Shown here piece after piece: positions 7,926 through 15,041 of a DNA stretch of 43,444 bases (position 1 is its first letter; each line of letters begins with the position of its first letter). Source of the stretch: DASYYE01 sp035946955 (GTDB lineage Bacteria > Actinomycetota > Actinomycetes > Streptosporangiales > Streptosporangiaceae). A program made the translations under genes and the position numbers. The stretch covers positions 1 to 43,444 of the forward strand of contig DASYYE010000154.1 of NCBI GenBank assembly GCA_035946955.1, read 5' to 3'. Below the pieces are notes generated by a model, which was not told the DNA's origin, did not search any database, and worked only from the letters and a program-made list of their open reading frames with translations.

Positions 7926-8245
7926 GAGTTAGCAGGGGCGGCGGGGCAGCCAGCGCAGCCGCAGCACGCCGGCGGCCCCGCCGCACAAGCATGGCCTGCC
8001 AGGCGTGACACGTCACGGCAGGCACGACACGCCACGGCCAGGCGGCTGACAGGCAGGTACTGGCGGGCGCGCACCAGGTCGCGGGGCGGCGCAGGGGTAG
8101 GAGCGGGGCCACGGGGAAGACAATCCGCGTGGAGACGGTAGTCTGAGCCGTTGGAGTGCAGAACTGTTCGCGTGTGCCCAGCCACCCAGAGCGGGCCTGC
8201 GCAGGTATGCCTGTCGTCCCCGAAGCATCGAGCGAGGGTGGTGTT
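7926..8245. other. 320-base leader region of the bS22 gene
   Basis: No gene supported. The first 200 bases are GC-rich with short C/G repeats. A -10-like TAGTCT at 8139-8144 has a weak -35 (GAAGAC, 8116-8121) 17 bp upstream. This would give bS22 an untranslated leader of about 95 nt, long for a 32-codon gene, so leader-based control is possible. A 124-residue Cys-rich minus-strand frame over this stretch starts inside bS22 and lacks support. Confidence 0.5.
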
Positions 8246-8344
8246 GTGGGTTCCGTCATCAAGAAGCGCCGCAAGAGAATGGCCAAGAAGAAGCACCGGA
8301 AACTGCTGCGTAAGACTCGCGTCCAGCGCCGGAACAAGAAATGA
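8246..8344 (+). CDS. Small ribosomal subunit protein bS22 (AURKAIP1/COX24 domain)
   Basis: A 32-residue, extremely basic protein: it begins MGSVIKKRRKRMAKKKHRK and ends TRVQRRNKK. This matches the actinobacterial 30S protein bS22, which sits near the decoding region and is related to mitochondrial mS38. I start it at GTG 8246, because every family member begins MGSVxKKRRKRM; upstream GAGGGTGG is the ribosome site. A longer in-frame ATG at 8156 would add a non-conserved extension and is rejected. It lies in its usual neighbourhood (BldC-like HTH gene upstream, acyltransferase and HAD phosphatase downstream). It is easily missed because of its size. Confidence 0.93.
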   Translation: MGSVIKKRRKRMAKKKHRKLLRKTRVQRRNKK

Positions 8345-8365
8345 CGTTCGCGGTACGGGTTTCCG

Positions 8366-8405
8366 GGCGCCAGCTCACACCATGACTGTCTGACGTGCTG
8401 GCGCC
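8366..8405 (+). terminator. Hairpin after bS22 (9-bp perfect stem)
   Basis: GGCGCCAGC (8366-8374) and GCTGGCGCC (8397-8405) form a perfect 9-bp stem around a 22-nt loop, starting 22 bases after the bS22 stop. There is no T-tract, as is usual for actinobacterial terminators. It may end or stabilise the bS22 mRNA. Confidence 0.45.
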
Positions 8406-8474
8406 AACGAGCGGGCCCGGCGGGGGATCGACGGGCAGCAGGTCTTTCGGGATGTCGCGAAGGGGGGAGCAGCG

Positions 8475-9503
8475 ATGCAGCCGACAGCCCTGGCTGACGG
8501 CATTTTTCACAGCACGGCGGGGGAAGACCGGAGCGGTGCCACAACGGGGCGGCACGAGGCGACTCGTGCGTGGCAGATCAGCGATTCCGTAGTGACAAGG
8601 TGGCCGACCCAGGGCCTGCCGGGACACGGCGGGCCCGGTCGGGGTCGGCAGCGCCCGCCGGGTGAGGGCGGCTGGCGTTACCGGGTAGCCGACGCCCTCC
8701 AGTTCGCGGGCAGGCAGCTCGCTGGGGAGGCCCCACACGACCAGTTCGGGTTCGACCCCGAGTTCAACAACTCGGTGGCGGTCCCACTGGCCCGCGTGCT
8801 CTACCAGCACTGGTTCCGAGTGACCATGAAGGGCCTCGAGCACGTGCCCGACGAGGGCCCCGTGCTGGTCGTGGCCAACCACTCGGGGACACTGCCGCTG
8901 GACGCGATCATGCTCCAGGCAGGGATGCACGACGAGCACCCCGCACACCGGAACCTGCGGGTGCTCGGGGCTGACCTCGTCTACCAGCTCCCGCTGATCG
9001 GCGCCCTGGCCCGCAAGAGCGGCCACATCCCGGCCAACCCGGACAACGCGCTCGCGCTGCTGGCGGCCGGCAAGGCGGTGGGGGTGTTCCCCGAGGGCTT
9101 CAAGGGCGTGGGTAAGCCGTTCTCCGAGCGCTACCACCTGCAGCGGTTCGGGCGGGGCGGGTTCGCGGCGACCGCGATCCGGGCCCGCGTCCCGATCGTC
9201 CCCTGCGCCATCGTCGGGGCGGAGGAGATCTACCCGATGATCGGGAACTTCAGCGCACTGGCCAAACGGCTGGGCCTGCCCTACTTCCCGATCACCCCGC
9301 TGTTCCCCTGGCTCGGCCCGGTGGGGGCGGTGCCGCTGCCCTCGCGGTGGATCATCGAGTTCTGCCCGGAGGTCTCGACCAGCGGATACGAGCGGGGAGC
9401 CGAGTCGGACCCGGCCGTGGTCGCCGATCTGAGCGGCCGCGTCCGCGGCACGGTCCAGCGAAAGCTGGCGGACCTGCTAGCCGAGCGCGGCCCCGCGTTC
9501 TAG
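8475..9503 (+). CDS. PlsC-type glycerolipid acyltransferase
   Basis: A 342-residue 1-acyl-glycerol-3-phosphate acyltransferase-like enzyme, predicted to move an acyl chain onto a glycerolipid at the inner membrane face. The first 70 residues are poorly conserved, Gly/Pro-rich and likely disordered. The catalytic block follows: GPVLVVANHSGTLPLDAIML, the His...Asp motif in the longer H-x6-D form seen in this actinobacterial branch rather than the usual H-x4-D; GVFPEGFKGVGKPFSERYHL (motif III, FPEG); and VPIVPCAIVGAEEIYP (motif IV). The start at ATG 8475 has a strong ribosome site (AAGGGGGGAG). It converges with the HAD phosphatase gene, from which it is separated by a terminator hairpin and a dispersed repeat. 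The exact acceptor (lysophosphatidate, diacylglycerol or another) cannot be read from the sequence. Confidence 0.88.
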   Translation: MQPTALADGIFHSTAGEDRSGATTGRHEATRAWQISDSVVTRWPTQGLPGHGGPGRGRQRPPGEGGWRYRVADALQFAGRQLAGEAPHDQFGFDPEFNNSVAVPLARVLYQHWFRVTMKGLEHVPDEGPVLVVANHSGTLPLDAIMLQAGMHDEHPAHRNLRVLGADLVYQLPLIGALARKSGHIPANPDNALALLAAGKAVGVFPEGFKGVGKPFSERYHLQRFGRGGFAATAIRARVPIVPCAIVGAEEIYPMIGNFSALAKRLGLPYFPITPLFPWLGPVGAVPLPSRWIIEFCPEVSTSGYERGAESDPAVVADLSGRVRGTVQRKLADLLAERGPAF

Positions 9504-9518
9504 CACCCGCGAGCCAAC

Positions 9519-9547
9519 GGGCCGCTGCGGGACTCCCGCAGCGGCCC
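9519..9547. terminator. Bidirectional terminator hairpin (13-bp stem, 3-nt loop)
   Basis: GGGCCGCTGCGGG (9519-9531) pairs perfectly with 9535-9547 around the loop ACT. It starts 16 bases after the acyltransferase stop and lies between convergent genes, so it can serve both strands. No T-run follows. Confidence 0.75.
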
Positions 9548-9567
9548 GGAGGCGAGCGGACTGGCCC

Positions 9568-9683
9568 GAGCGAGCCGGAGGGGGCGCGGTGCCGCCTGGA
9601 CTGAGGAGCGGGGAGCGAGCGCAGCGAGCGTGGGAGCGACGAGGGAAGGCGGCGCCTCAAAGCGCCCCCGCAGGCGAGCGGAC
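9568..9683. repeat. Dispersed intergenic repeat, copy A
   Basis: About 115 bp of purine-rich DNA (GAGCGAGC..., GAGGAGCGGGGAGCGAG) ending in a GGCGCC...GCGCC hairpin, very similar to the insert between hemA and hemC at 14931-15036. Copy A has 13-bp perfect direct repeats at its flanks (AGGCGAGCGGACT at 9550-9562 and 9672-9684). It lies between convergent genes. See findings. Confidence 0.7.
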
Positions 9684-9695
9684 TAACAGAGCGCT

Positions 9696-10613
9696 TCAGC
9701 GGTTGCCGCCGTAGCGGCGGCGCATGGCCAGGCCCGCTGCCACGCCGCCGGCGATCGCCCCGGCGCCCGCCGCCGTAGGCAGGACGACCAGCGTCGCCCG
9801 CCGCCCGGACCTGAACTCGTGGATGGGCCAGCCATTGGCCTTTGCCTGCGCGCGCAGGTCCGCATCGGGGTTCACCGCCGCGGGGTGGCCGACCAGGTGC
9901 AGCATGGGCAGGTCGTTGACCGAGTCGCTGTAGGCGTAACAGCGGGCCAGGTCGAGGTCCTCCCGGGCGGCGAGCTGTTCGATCGCGGTGGCCTTGGCAG
10001 GTCCGTGCAGCAGCCCGCCCACCAGTTGCCCGGTGTAGATGCCGTCCACTGACTCGGCCACAGTGCCGAGCGCGCCGGTGAAGCCGAGACGCTTTGCGAT
10101 GATGCTGGCGAGTTCGACAGGCGTAGCGGTCACGAGCCAGACTCGCTGGCCCGCGGCCAGGTGGGCCATGGCGAGCGCCTTGGTCCCCTCCCAGATGCGG
10201 CCCGCCATGGTCTCGTCATAGATCTCCTCGCACAGCGCGACGATGTCCTCAGACCTGTGCCCCGCCACGAAGGTCAGCGCTGCCTGACGGGCCGCGTTGA
10301 TGTCACCGATGCTCTCCGCACCGCGGACCCGGAAGGACGCCTGCTTCCACGCCAGCCTCGCCAGGTCCCGGGGGCCGAACAGGCCGCGCGAAGCCAGCCC
10401 GCGGGCGAAATAATAGATAGAGGCGCCGCGCATCAGGGTGTTGTCGACATCGAAGAACGCGGCGACCTGCGGATCTGAAACCACCGGGCCTGGCTCGGCC
10501 GGGTCCGGCACAGTAACGGATGGGGCAGAGCCCATGTCCGCCGCCGGGCTGCCGGTGCCCGTCTCGTCACCAGCCTCACCCGGTGACCTGGTCTGTCCTG
10601 GCAGTGCGCCCAT
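9696..10613 (-). CDS. HAD-IB family phosphatase (SerB-like)
   Basis: A haloacid-dehalogenase-superfamily phosphatase of 305 residues from the chosen ATG at 10613. In-frame starts exist at 10718 (too far upstream) and at the later Met of MGSAPSVTV, so the exact N-terminus is uncertain. HAD motif I is AAFFDVDNTLMRG (nucleophile Asp and acid Asp), motif II VWLVTATPVELA, and motif IV CYAYSDSVNDLPMLHLVG with the metal-binding Asp pair. The cap insertion between I and II (IYYFARGLASRGLF ... AGHRSEDIVALCEEIYDETM) is of the IB type. The C-terminus (TLVVLPTAAGAGAIAGGVAAGLAM then RRRYGGNR) looks like a membrane anchor. It is a standing neighbour of bS22 and the acyltransferase in actinobacteria; a phospholipid or phosphoserine substrate is possible but not shown. 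Confidence 0.88.
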   Translation of the reverse strand: MGALPGQTRSPGEAGDETGTGSPAADMGSAPSVTVPDPAEPGPVVSDPQVAAFFDVDNTLMRGASIYYFARGLASRGLFGPRDLARLAWKQASFRVRGAESIGDINAARQAALTFVAGHRSEDIVALCEEIYDETMAGRIWEGTKALAMAHLAAGQRVWLVTATPVELASIIAKRLGFTGALGTVAESVDGIYTGQLVGGLLHGPAKATAIEQLAAREDLDLARCYAYSDSVNDLPMLHLVGHPAAVNPDADLRAQAKANGWPIHEFRSGRRATLVVLPTAAGAGAIAGGVAAGLAMRRRYGGNR

Positions 10614-10756
10614 ACACTCGCCATGATAACCGTGGGGCCACTGGGCGATACCTGCATGCCGGGTCCCTGGATGCGCGCACGCTTGAACCGTTAGCCTAGT
10701 CACCAAAGCAGGCCACACTATCGGCCGACGCGAGGCACCAAAGGCAGGAGATATCC

Positions 10757-12313
10757 ATGTCGCTCGGCGTGGCGGTCATAGCCACCCTTGCCGCTCTGGT
10801 GCTTACAGGGATGCTGGTACGCCAGTGTATCCGTGCACCCAGACTCGACGTCGGCGCCCTCGTGGTCGCGGCTGCGGCGTTCACCATCTCACTGGTGGCG
10901 CAGTCGGCGGGCGCGTCGGGGGGTTACACCGCACTCACCTTCCGCGCGGTCTACCTCGCCGGGGGGTTTATCGCGCCGCTGGCGCTGGTGTGGGGTATGG
11001 CCGAGATGTCGGCCAAGAGCGTTGAGTCACGGTTCTCGGCCAGGCTCGGGCTCTCGGGCCTGACCCTGTTCGGCGTCGTGGTCCTGGGCACCGACCCGCT
11101 CAGCGCTACCGCGTTCAGCAAGTCGTGGCCGACCGCCTCGGTCTACTACATGATCATTCCAAACGCGGTGCTCGAGATCGCCGCTGTCGTGGCCACGCTC
11201 GCCGCTGGCCTCGCACTCGCGGTCACCGGTGTGCGGGCCCGGCGTTACGGTGCGGGCTGGCAGGGCCTGTTCGTCGCGGTCACCGCAGCCGCGGTGGGTG
11301 CGGTGGCCACGGACCTCCTGCACGTCAAGCTGCCCGTCAACTCCGCCTATGCCGTCATCTGCCTGCTGGGCGCGGCCCTGGCGTGGTTCGCGGGCCGCCG
11401 GGCCAGTGGGGTGCCACTGGACGAGGTGCGCTTCGGTGAGCAGGCAACAGACGACGACTACGGGAACTACGCCAGGTACGACGGCAGCTACGGCACTGGC
11501 GGGATGACCGCCTTCTCCGACGACAGCGGATACGGGCTGGGCCAGAGCTACCCCGGTCTGGGGCGCGGTCCAGGTGACACAGGTGCCCGCTGGTACCGGG
11601 ACGACACGGGCGGCTTCGCCCTGTCCGCCCAGGGACCGGGGATGTTGCACGATGACGGGGCTAACACGGGCGGGTTCGGCCGGTATGGCACGGACACGGG
11701 TGGTTTCGACGACGGGTCAGACGCCAACTTCAAAGCCTGGTTCCGGGACGAGCCACAGGGATACCGGCAAGACCACGGGTATGGCGGAAACGACACCGGC
11801 CGGGGACGGCTGGGTGAGGAAGCGGCTTTCCAGACGGGTGATGTGCTGTCAGCAACCGGCAGCTTCCGGGGGCTGGGTGGCTACGGCATGGCCAGCGGCA
11901 GGGACGTGGCCGCGGGTGCGGGTGCGGGTGCGCGTCAGCTGTATGGGCAGATCGCGATCTACACCCTGCTCGACGGGGCGGCGGACACGTTTGACCAGAT
12001 CGCCCAGCAGGTCGTGGAGCAGGTGAAGGCCCGCGAGCCCGAAACGCTCGTCTACGTCATGCATGGTGTGCCATCCGCGCCGATGCAGCGGATCCTCTAC
12101 GAGGTCTACCGCGACGAAGACGCCTTCGAAGTGCACAAGCTTCAGCCGCACGTCCGGAAGTTCGAGGAGGAGTCCAAGCCCTACGTGCTGGCGACCAATG
12201 TGATCGAACTCGGAGTTCGCCACGGCAAGTTCTCCCCCATCGCGCCACCTCCGGTACGCCGGGCACTCCCCTCCGGCCAAACCCAGCGGCAGTGGGGCCA
12301 AGACCAGCGTTGA
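10757..12313 (+). CDS. Seven-helix membrane protein with disordered linker and C-terminal ABM domain
   Basis: A 518-residue three-part protein. Residues about 1-220 hold seven hydrophobic segments (for example GVAVIATLAALVLTG, ALVVAAAAFTISLVA, YYMIIPNAVLEIAAVVATLA, AVICLLGAALAWFAG). Residues about 225-390 are a Gly/Tyr/Asp-rich, probably disordered linker with repeated DTGGF/NTGGF units. Residues about 393-500 form an antibiotic-biosynthesis-monooxygenase (ABM) ferredoxin-like domain (LYGQIAIYTLLDG, DTFDQIAQQVVEQVK, RILYEVYRDEDAFEVHKLQP, HVRKFEEESKPYV). ABM-fold proteins include quinol monooxygenases and heme-degrading enzymes, but many lack known activity. The start has AGGAG nine bases upstream. 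The glutaredoxin gene overlaps its 3' end. It sits just before the rex-heme operon, suggesting a redox or heme link, which is inference only. Confidence 0.8.
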   Translation: MSLGVAVIATLAALVLTGMLVRQCIRAPRLDVGALVVAAAAFTISLVAQSAGASGGYTALTFRAVYLAGGFIAPLALVWGMAEMSAKSVESRFSARLGLSGLTLFGVVVLGTDPLSATAFSKSWPTASVYYMIIPNAVLEIAAVVATLAAGLALAVTGVRARRYGAGWQGLFVAVTAAAVGAVATDLLHVKLPVNSAYAVICLLGAALAWFAGRRASGVPLDEVRFGEQATDDDYGNYARYDGSYGTGGMTAFSDDSGYGLGQSYPGLGRGPGDTGARWYRDDTGGFALSAQGPGMLHDDGANTGGFGRYGTDTGGFDDGSDANFKAWFRDEPQGYRQDHGYGGNDTGRGRLGEEAAFQTGDVLSATGSFRGLGGYGMASGRDVAAGAGAGARQLYGQIAIYTLLDGAADTFDQIAQQVVEQVKAREPETLVYVMHGVPSAPMQRILYEVYRDEDAFEVHKLQPHVRKFEEESKPYVLATNVIELGVRHGKFSPIAPPPVRRALPSGQTQRQWGQDQR

Positions 12314-12558
12314 CCACCGCCACCCCGCGAATCACCCTCCTCACCCGCCCCGGCTGCCACCTCTGCGACGACGCCCGCCAGGTCGTCAGCCGGGTTGCGG
12401 CCGACTTGGGCATCCCCTGGGAGGAGCGCGACATCACCGCCTCAGAATCCGACCTGCGCGACTACGCGGACATGATTCCTGTCACATTCATCAACGGCGT
12501 CCAGCATGACTTTTGGCACGTTGACGAGGCCCGGCTGCGGGGGGCGTTGGAGGCTTGA
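12292..12558 (+). CDS. Glutaredoxin-like thiol-disulfide protein
   Basis: An 88-residue thioredoxin-fold protein of the glutaredoxin-like (DUF836) type. RITLLTRPGCHLCDDARQVV carries the CxxC active site (CHLC), and MIPVTFINGVQH has the cis-proline loop. It probably reduces or exchanges disulfides in the cytoplasm. The start is unclear. GTG 12292 overlaps the ABM gene by 22 bp. TTG 12310 would give a compact TTGA stop/start overlap and an 82-residue protein beginning just before the first strand; I regard that as at least equally likely. A glutaredoxin just before rex is conserved in streptomycete-type genomes, which fits a redox-sensing cluster. The Rex operator lies 89 bp downstream. Confidence 0.85.
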   Translation: MGPRPALTTATPRITLLTRPGCHLCDDARQVVSRVAADLGIPWEERDITASESDLRDYADMIPVTFINGVQHDFWHVDEARLRGALEA

Positions 12559-12646
12559 CGGCCGGGGCGCGGAAGATGTGGGTGTTTCCCACCCCCACCC
12601 GCCCCCCATACCCCTCTGACCACGGCCGAAGCCCGGCCTCCTGACT

Positions 12647-12664
12647 TTGTGCATCCGTTCACAA
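12647..12664. promoter_or_regulatory. Rex operator (ROP) upstream of rex
   Basis: TTGTGCATCCGTTCACAA is a near-perfect palindrome (TTGTGnA / TnCACAA half-sites) and fits the Streptomyces Rex operator pattern TGTGAAC-N3-TTCACA apart from small deviations in one arm. It lies 86 bp before the rex ATG. A -10-like TAGATT follows at 12675-12680, so bound Rex would block this promoter. This predicts autorepression of the rex-hem operon, relieved when NADH rises. Confidence 0.85.
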
Positions 12665-12749
12665 GGGCGTACCGTAGATTCACGTTGCTCCGGGGCGGGC
12701 CGAGGTCGGTGCCCGTCCGTGGCCTCGACCCTCAGGGGAGTTCTGGCAC

Positions 12750-13526
12750 ATGTCCCGCCACTCCGGCCCGTCCCAGGGCGGTCAGGGTATCCCTGAGGCG
12801 ACGATCGCGCGCCTGCCGGTGTACCTGCGGGTGCTGTACGCGTGTGCCGAGCAAGGCATCGCGACCGTCTCGAGCGACGAACTCGCGGCCGCCGCCGGGG
12901 TCAACTCGGCAAAGCTGCGCAAAGACCTTTCCCACCTCGGTTCCTATGGCACGCGAGGGGTCGGGTATGACGTCGACTACCTCGTCTACCAGGTATCACG
13001 TGAGCTCGGGCTCACCCAGGACTGGCCCGTGGTGATCGTGGGCGCCGGGAACCTCGGCCGCGCACTCGCCAACTACGGGGGGTTCGCCTCCCGCGGGTTC
13101 CGCATCGCCGCCGTCCTCGACATGGACCCGGCGGTCGTCGGCACTGAGATCGCGGCCGGCCATGTGGTGGAAAGTGCTGACCAGATCGAGGCGGTCGTCG
13201 CCCGGCATGCCGTGTCAATCGGGGTGATCGCAACCCCCGCCACCGCGGCGCAGGGCGTGTGTGACCGGCTGGTCGCAGCGGGCGTCACAAGCATCCTGAA
13301 CTTCGCACCAGTGGTACTTAGCGTGCCAACAGGCGTCGACGTGCGTAAGGTCGACCTGTCTATCGAATTGCAGATCCTTGCCTTCCACGCGCAGCGGAGG
13401 TCGGTCGTGCGCGTCACCCGGGATACCAACAACGGCCGTTCTGGTACAGACGGCCTTGTGGCGCTTCCTGAACGGGGCATGGCCGGCCCGGGGACGGCCG
13501 AGGGGTCGGCGGTGGCGGCACCATGA
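12750..13526 (+). CDS. rex: Redox-sensing transcriptional repressor Rex
   Basis: A 258-residue Rex protein, which binds ROP sites when the NADH/NAD+ ratio is low and lets go when NADH binds. The N-terminal winged helix reads ATIARLPVYLRVLYACAEQG, VSSDELAAAAGVNSAKLRKD and LSHLGSYGTRGVGYDV. The Rossmann domain follows with VVIVGAGNLGRALANYGGF and the IGVIATPATAAQGVCDRLV segment. The domain-swap helix (VDLSIELQILAFHAQRR) is clear. The final 35 residues are Gly/Ala-rich and variable, as in other actinobacterial Rex proteins. Its stop overlaps the hemA start (ATGA), tying redox sensing directly to heme synthesis. The operator upstream indicates self-regulation. Confidence 0.97.
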   Translation: MSRHSGPSQGGQGIPEATIARLPVYLRVLYACAEQGIATVSSDELAAAAGVNSAKLRKDLSHLGSYGTRGVGYDVDYLVYQVSRELGLTQDWPVVIVGAGNLGRALANYGGFASRGFRIAAVLDMDPAVVGTEIAAGHVVESADQIEAVVARHAVSIGVIATPATAAQGVCDRLVAAGVTSILNFAPVVLSVPTGVDVRKVDLSIELQILAFHAQRRSVVRVTRDTNNGRSGTDGLVALPERGMAGPGTAEGSAVAAP

Positions 13527-14932
13527 GCGTGCTCGTGGTGGGCCTGAGCCACCGCAGCGCGCCTGTTGCCGTGCTCGAACAGGCCGCGGTGAGCGGTGAG
13601 GCGCTGAACCGGCTGGTCTCCGGCGTATACAACGCCGAACACATCGCCGGAAGCTTCGTGGTGTCCACCTGCAACCGGGTCGAGGTCTACGCCGAGGTCG
13701 ACCAGTTCCACGCCGGTGTGTCGGCCATCTGTGACCTGCTGGCCCAGCACTCGGGCGCGGCACTCAGCCAGCTCACGCCGCACTTGTACGTCCACTACGA
13801 CGAACGGGCGGCACAGCACCTGCTGTCGGTGGCCTGCGGCCTGGAGTCCATGGTCGTGGGCGAGAGCCAGATCCTCGGGCAGGTCCGTCAGGCGCTTGCG
13901 CACGCCCGGCGGCACGGCACGCTTGGCCGGGCCCTGGAAGACCTGGGTGTGCTCGCGTTGCGGGCGGCCAAGCGGGCACATAGCGAGACTGGGATCGACC
14001 GGGCAGGTGCCAACCTGGTGAGCGTGGGGATCGCACTGGCTGCCAGTCGGCCGCCAGCCGGCCCGCAGGCTCCCCGGCCTGCCCCGGCCGAACACGTCCT
14101 CAAGGACTGGCGCGTCCTCGTGGTCGGGGCCGGTTCCATGAGTTCGCTGGCGGTCGTGACAGCGGACCGGCTGGGGGCAGGCCACATCGCGGTCGCGAAC
14201 CGGACGCCGGAACGGGCCGCACGGCTCGCGGCGTCCGTGTCAGGCACCACGGTCAGGTTCGGCGAGCTGGCCGCGGCCATCGCCGAAGCGGACCTGGTCA
14301 TCTCATGCACAGGGGCGACAGGTCTGGTCGTGACCGAGAACATGGTGGCACAGGCCCTGGCGCTCCGCTCGAGCCGACGCCCCAGCCCCAACACGGCGCC
14401 ACTGGTCTTCCTGGACCTGGCGCTGCCCCGCGACGTCGACCCCGCTGTGGCCGGCATGCCAGGGGTGAGCCTGGTCGGCCTGGAAACACTGCAGGGAACC
14501 GGGAACGCCGTCCGGGAGGAGGACGTGGGTGCGGTGCGGGCCATCGTCGCTGCCGAGCTCGACGCCTGGGCAGCCGCACGTCAGGCCGCGCGGGTCGCGC
14601 CCACCGTCGTGGCGCTGCGGGCGAAGGCCGCAGGGGTGGTCGAGGCGGAACTGGCCCGTCTGGGGAGCAGGCTCGGTGACATGGACGAGCATGCGCGCAT
14701 GGAGATCACCCTTGCCCTGCACCGGGTCGTCGAGAAACTGCTGCACGCGCCTACCGTGCGGGTCAAGGAGCTCGCGGGGTCGCCCAATGGCCACTCCTAC
14801 GAGGCTGCCCTGCGCGTGCTCTTCGACCTCGACCCAGCCACCATCGAGTCCGTGACGAAAGCCGACACCGACCTCGCGCCCACTGACGCTGTGCCCAACG
14901 TCCTCGCCCCCGTCGCAGAGGAGGCACGGTGA
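13523..14932 (+). CDS. hemA: Glutamyl-tRNA reductase
   Basis: A 469-residue enzyme that reduces glutamyl-tRNA(Glu) to glutamate-1-semialdehyde with NADPH, the first committed step of C5-pathway heme synthesis. The catalytic Cys lies in VVSTCNRVEVYAEV, around residue 50. LSVACGLESMVVGESQILGQ is the invariant family block, and the NADPH-binding core is VLVVGAGSMSSLAVVTA with VANRTPERAARLA. The C-terminal dimerisation helices (VEAELARLGSRLGD ... ALHRVVEKLLHAPTVRVKEL) are complete. Start ATG 13523 overlaps the rex stop by 4 bp, implying translational coupling. The gene ends exactly where a dispersed repeat begins, so coupling to hemC is interrupted. Confidence 0.97.
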   Translation: MSVLVVGLSHRSAPVAVLEQAAVSGEALNRLVSGVYNAEHIAGSFVVSTCNRVEVYAEVDQFHAGVSAICDLLAQHSGAALSQLTPHLYVHYDERAAQHLLSVACGLESMVVGESQILGQVRQALAHARRHGTLGRALEDLGVLALRAAKRAHSETGIDRAGANLVSVGIALAASRPPAGPQAPRPAPAEHVLKDWRVLVVGAGSMSSLAVVTADRLGAGHIAVANRTPERAARLAASVSGTTVRFGELAAAIAEADLVISCTGATGLVVTENMVAQALALRSSRRPSPNTAPLVFLDLALPRDVDPAVAGMPGVSLVGLETLQGTGNAVREEDVGAVRAIVAAELDAWAAARQAARVAPTVVALRAKAAGVVEAELARLGSRLGDMDEHARMEITLALHRVVEKLLHAPTVRVKELAGSPNGHSYEAALRVLFDLDPATIESVTKADTDLAPTDAVPNVLAPVAEEAR

Positions 14933-15036
14933 GCGAGCAGGAGGGGCGCGGCGCTGCCTGGAGCGAGGAGCGAGGAGCGAAGCGACGAGTGACGAGGGAA
15001 GGGAGCGCCTTCAGGCGCCCCGGACGCGAGCGGAGT
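14931..15036. repeat. Dispersed intergenic repeat, copy B, between hemA and hemC
   Basis: This 106-bp block fills the hemA-hemC gap almost exactly, from the hemA stop codon to 6 bp before the hemC GTG. It shares with copy A (9568-9683) the runs GAGCGAGC, GGCGCGG, GCCTGGA, GAGGAGCG, GACGAGGGAAGG and a terminal GCGCCTTCAGGCGC hairpin. It is shorter than copy A by about 10 bp in the middle. It carries no coding signs and could fold in the operon mRNA. Confidence 0.7.
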
Positions 15037-15041
15037 ACACG

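Noticed and set aside
7922..8296. 124-residue Cys-rich minus-strand ORF
   Set aside because: It would start inside bS22 on the opposite strand, lacks a ribosome site, and its Cys residues cluster in a low-complexity Ala/Gly/Pro tail.
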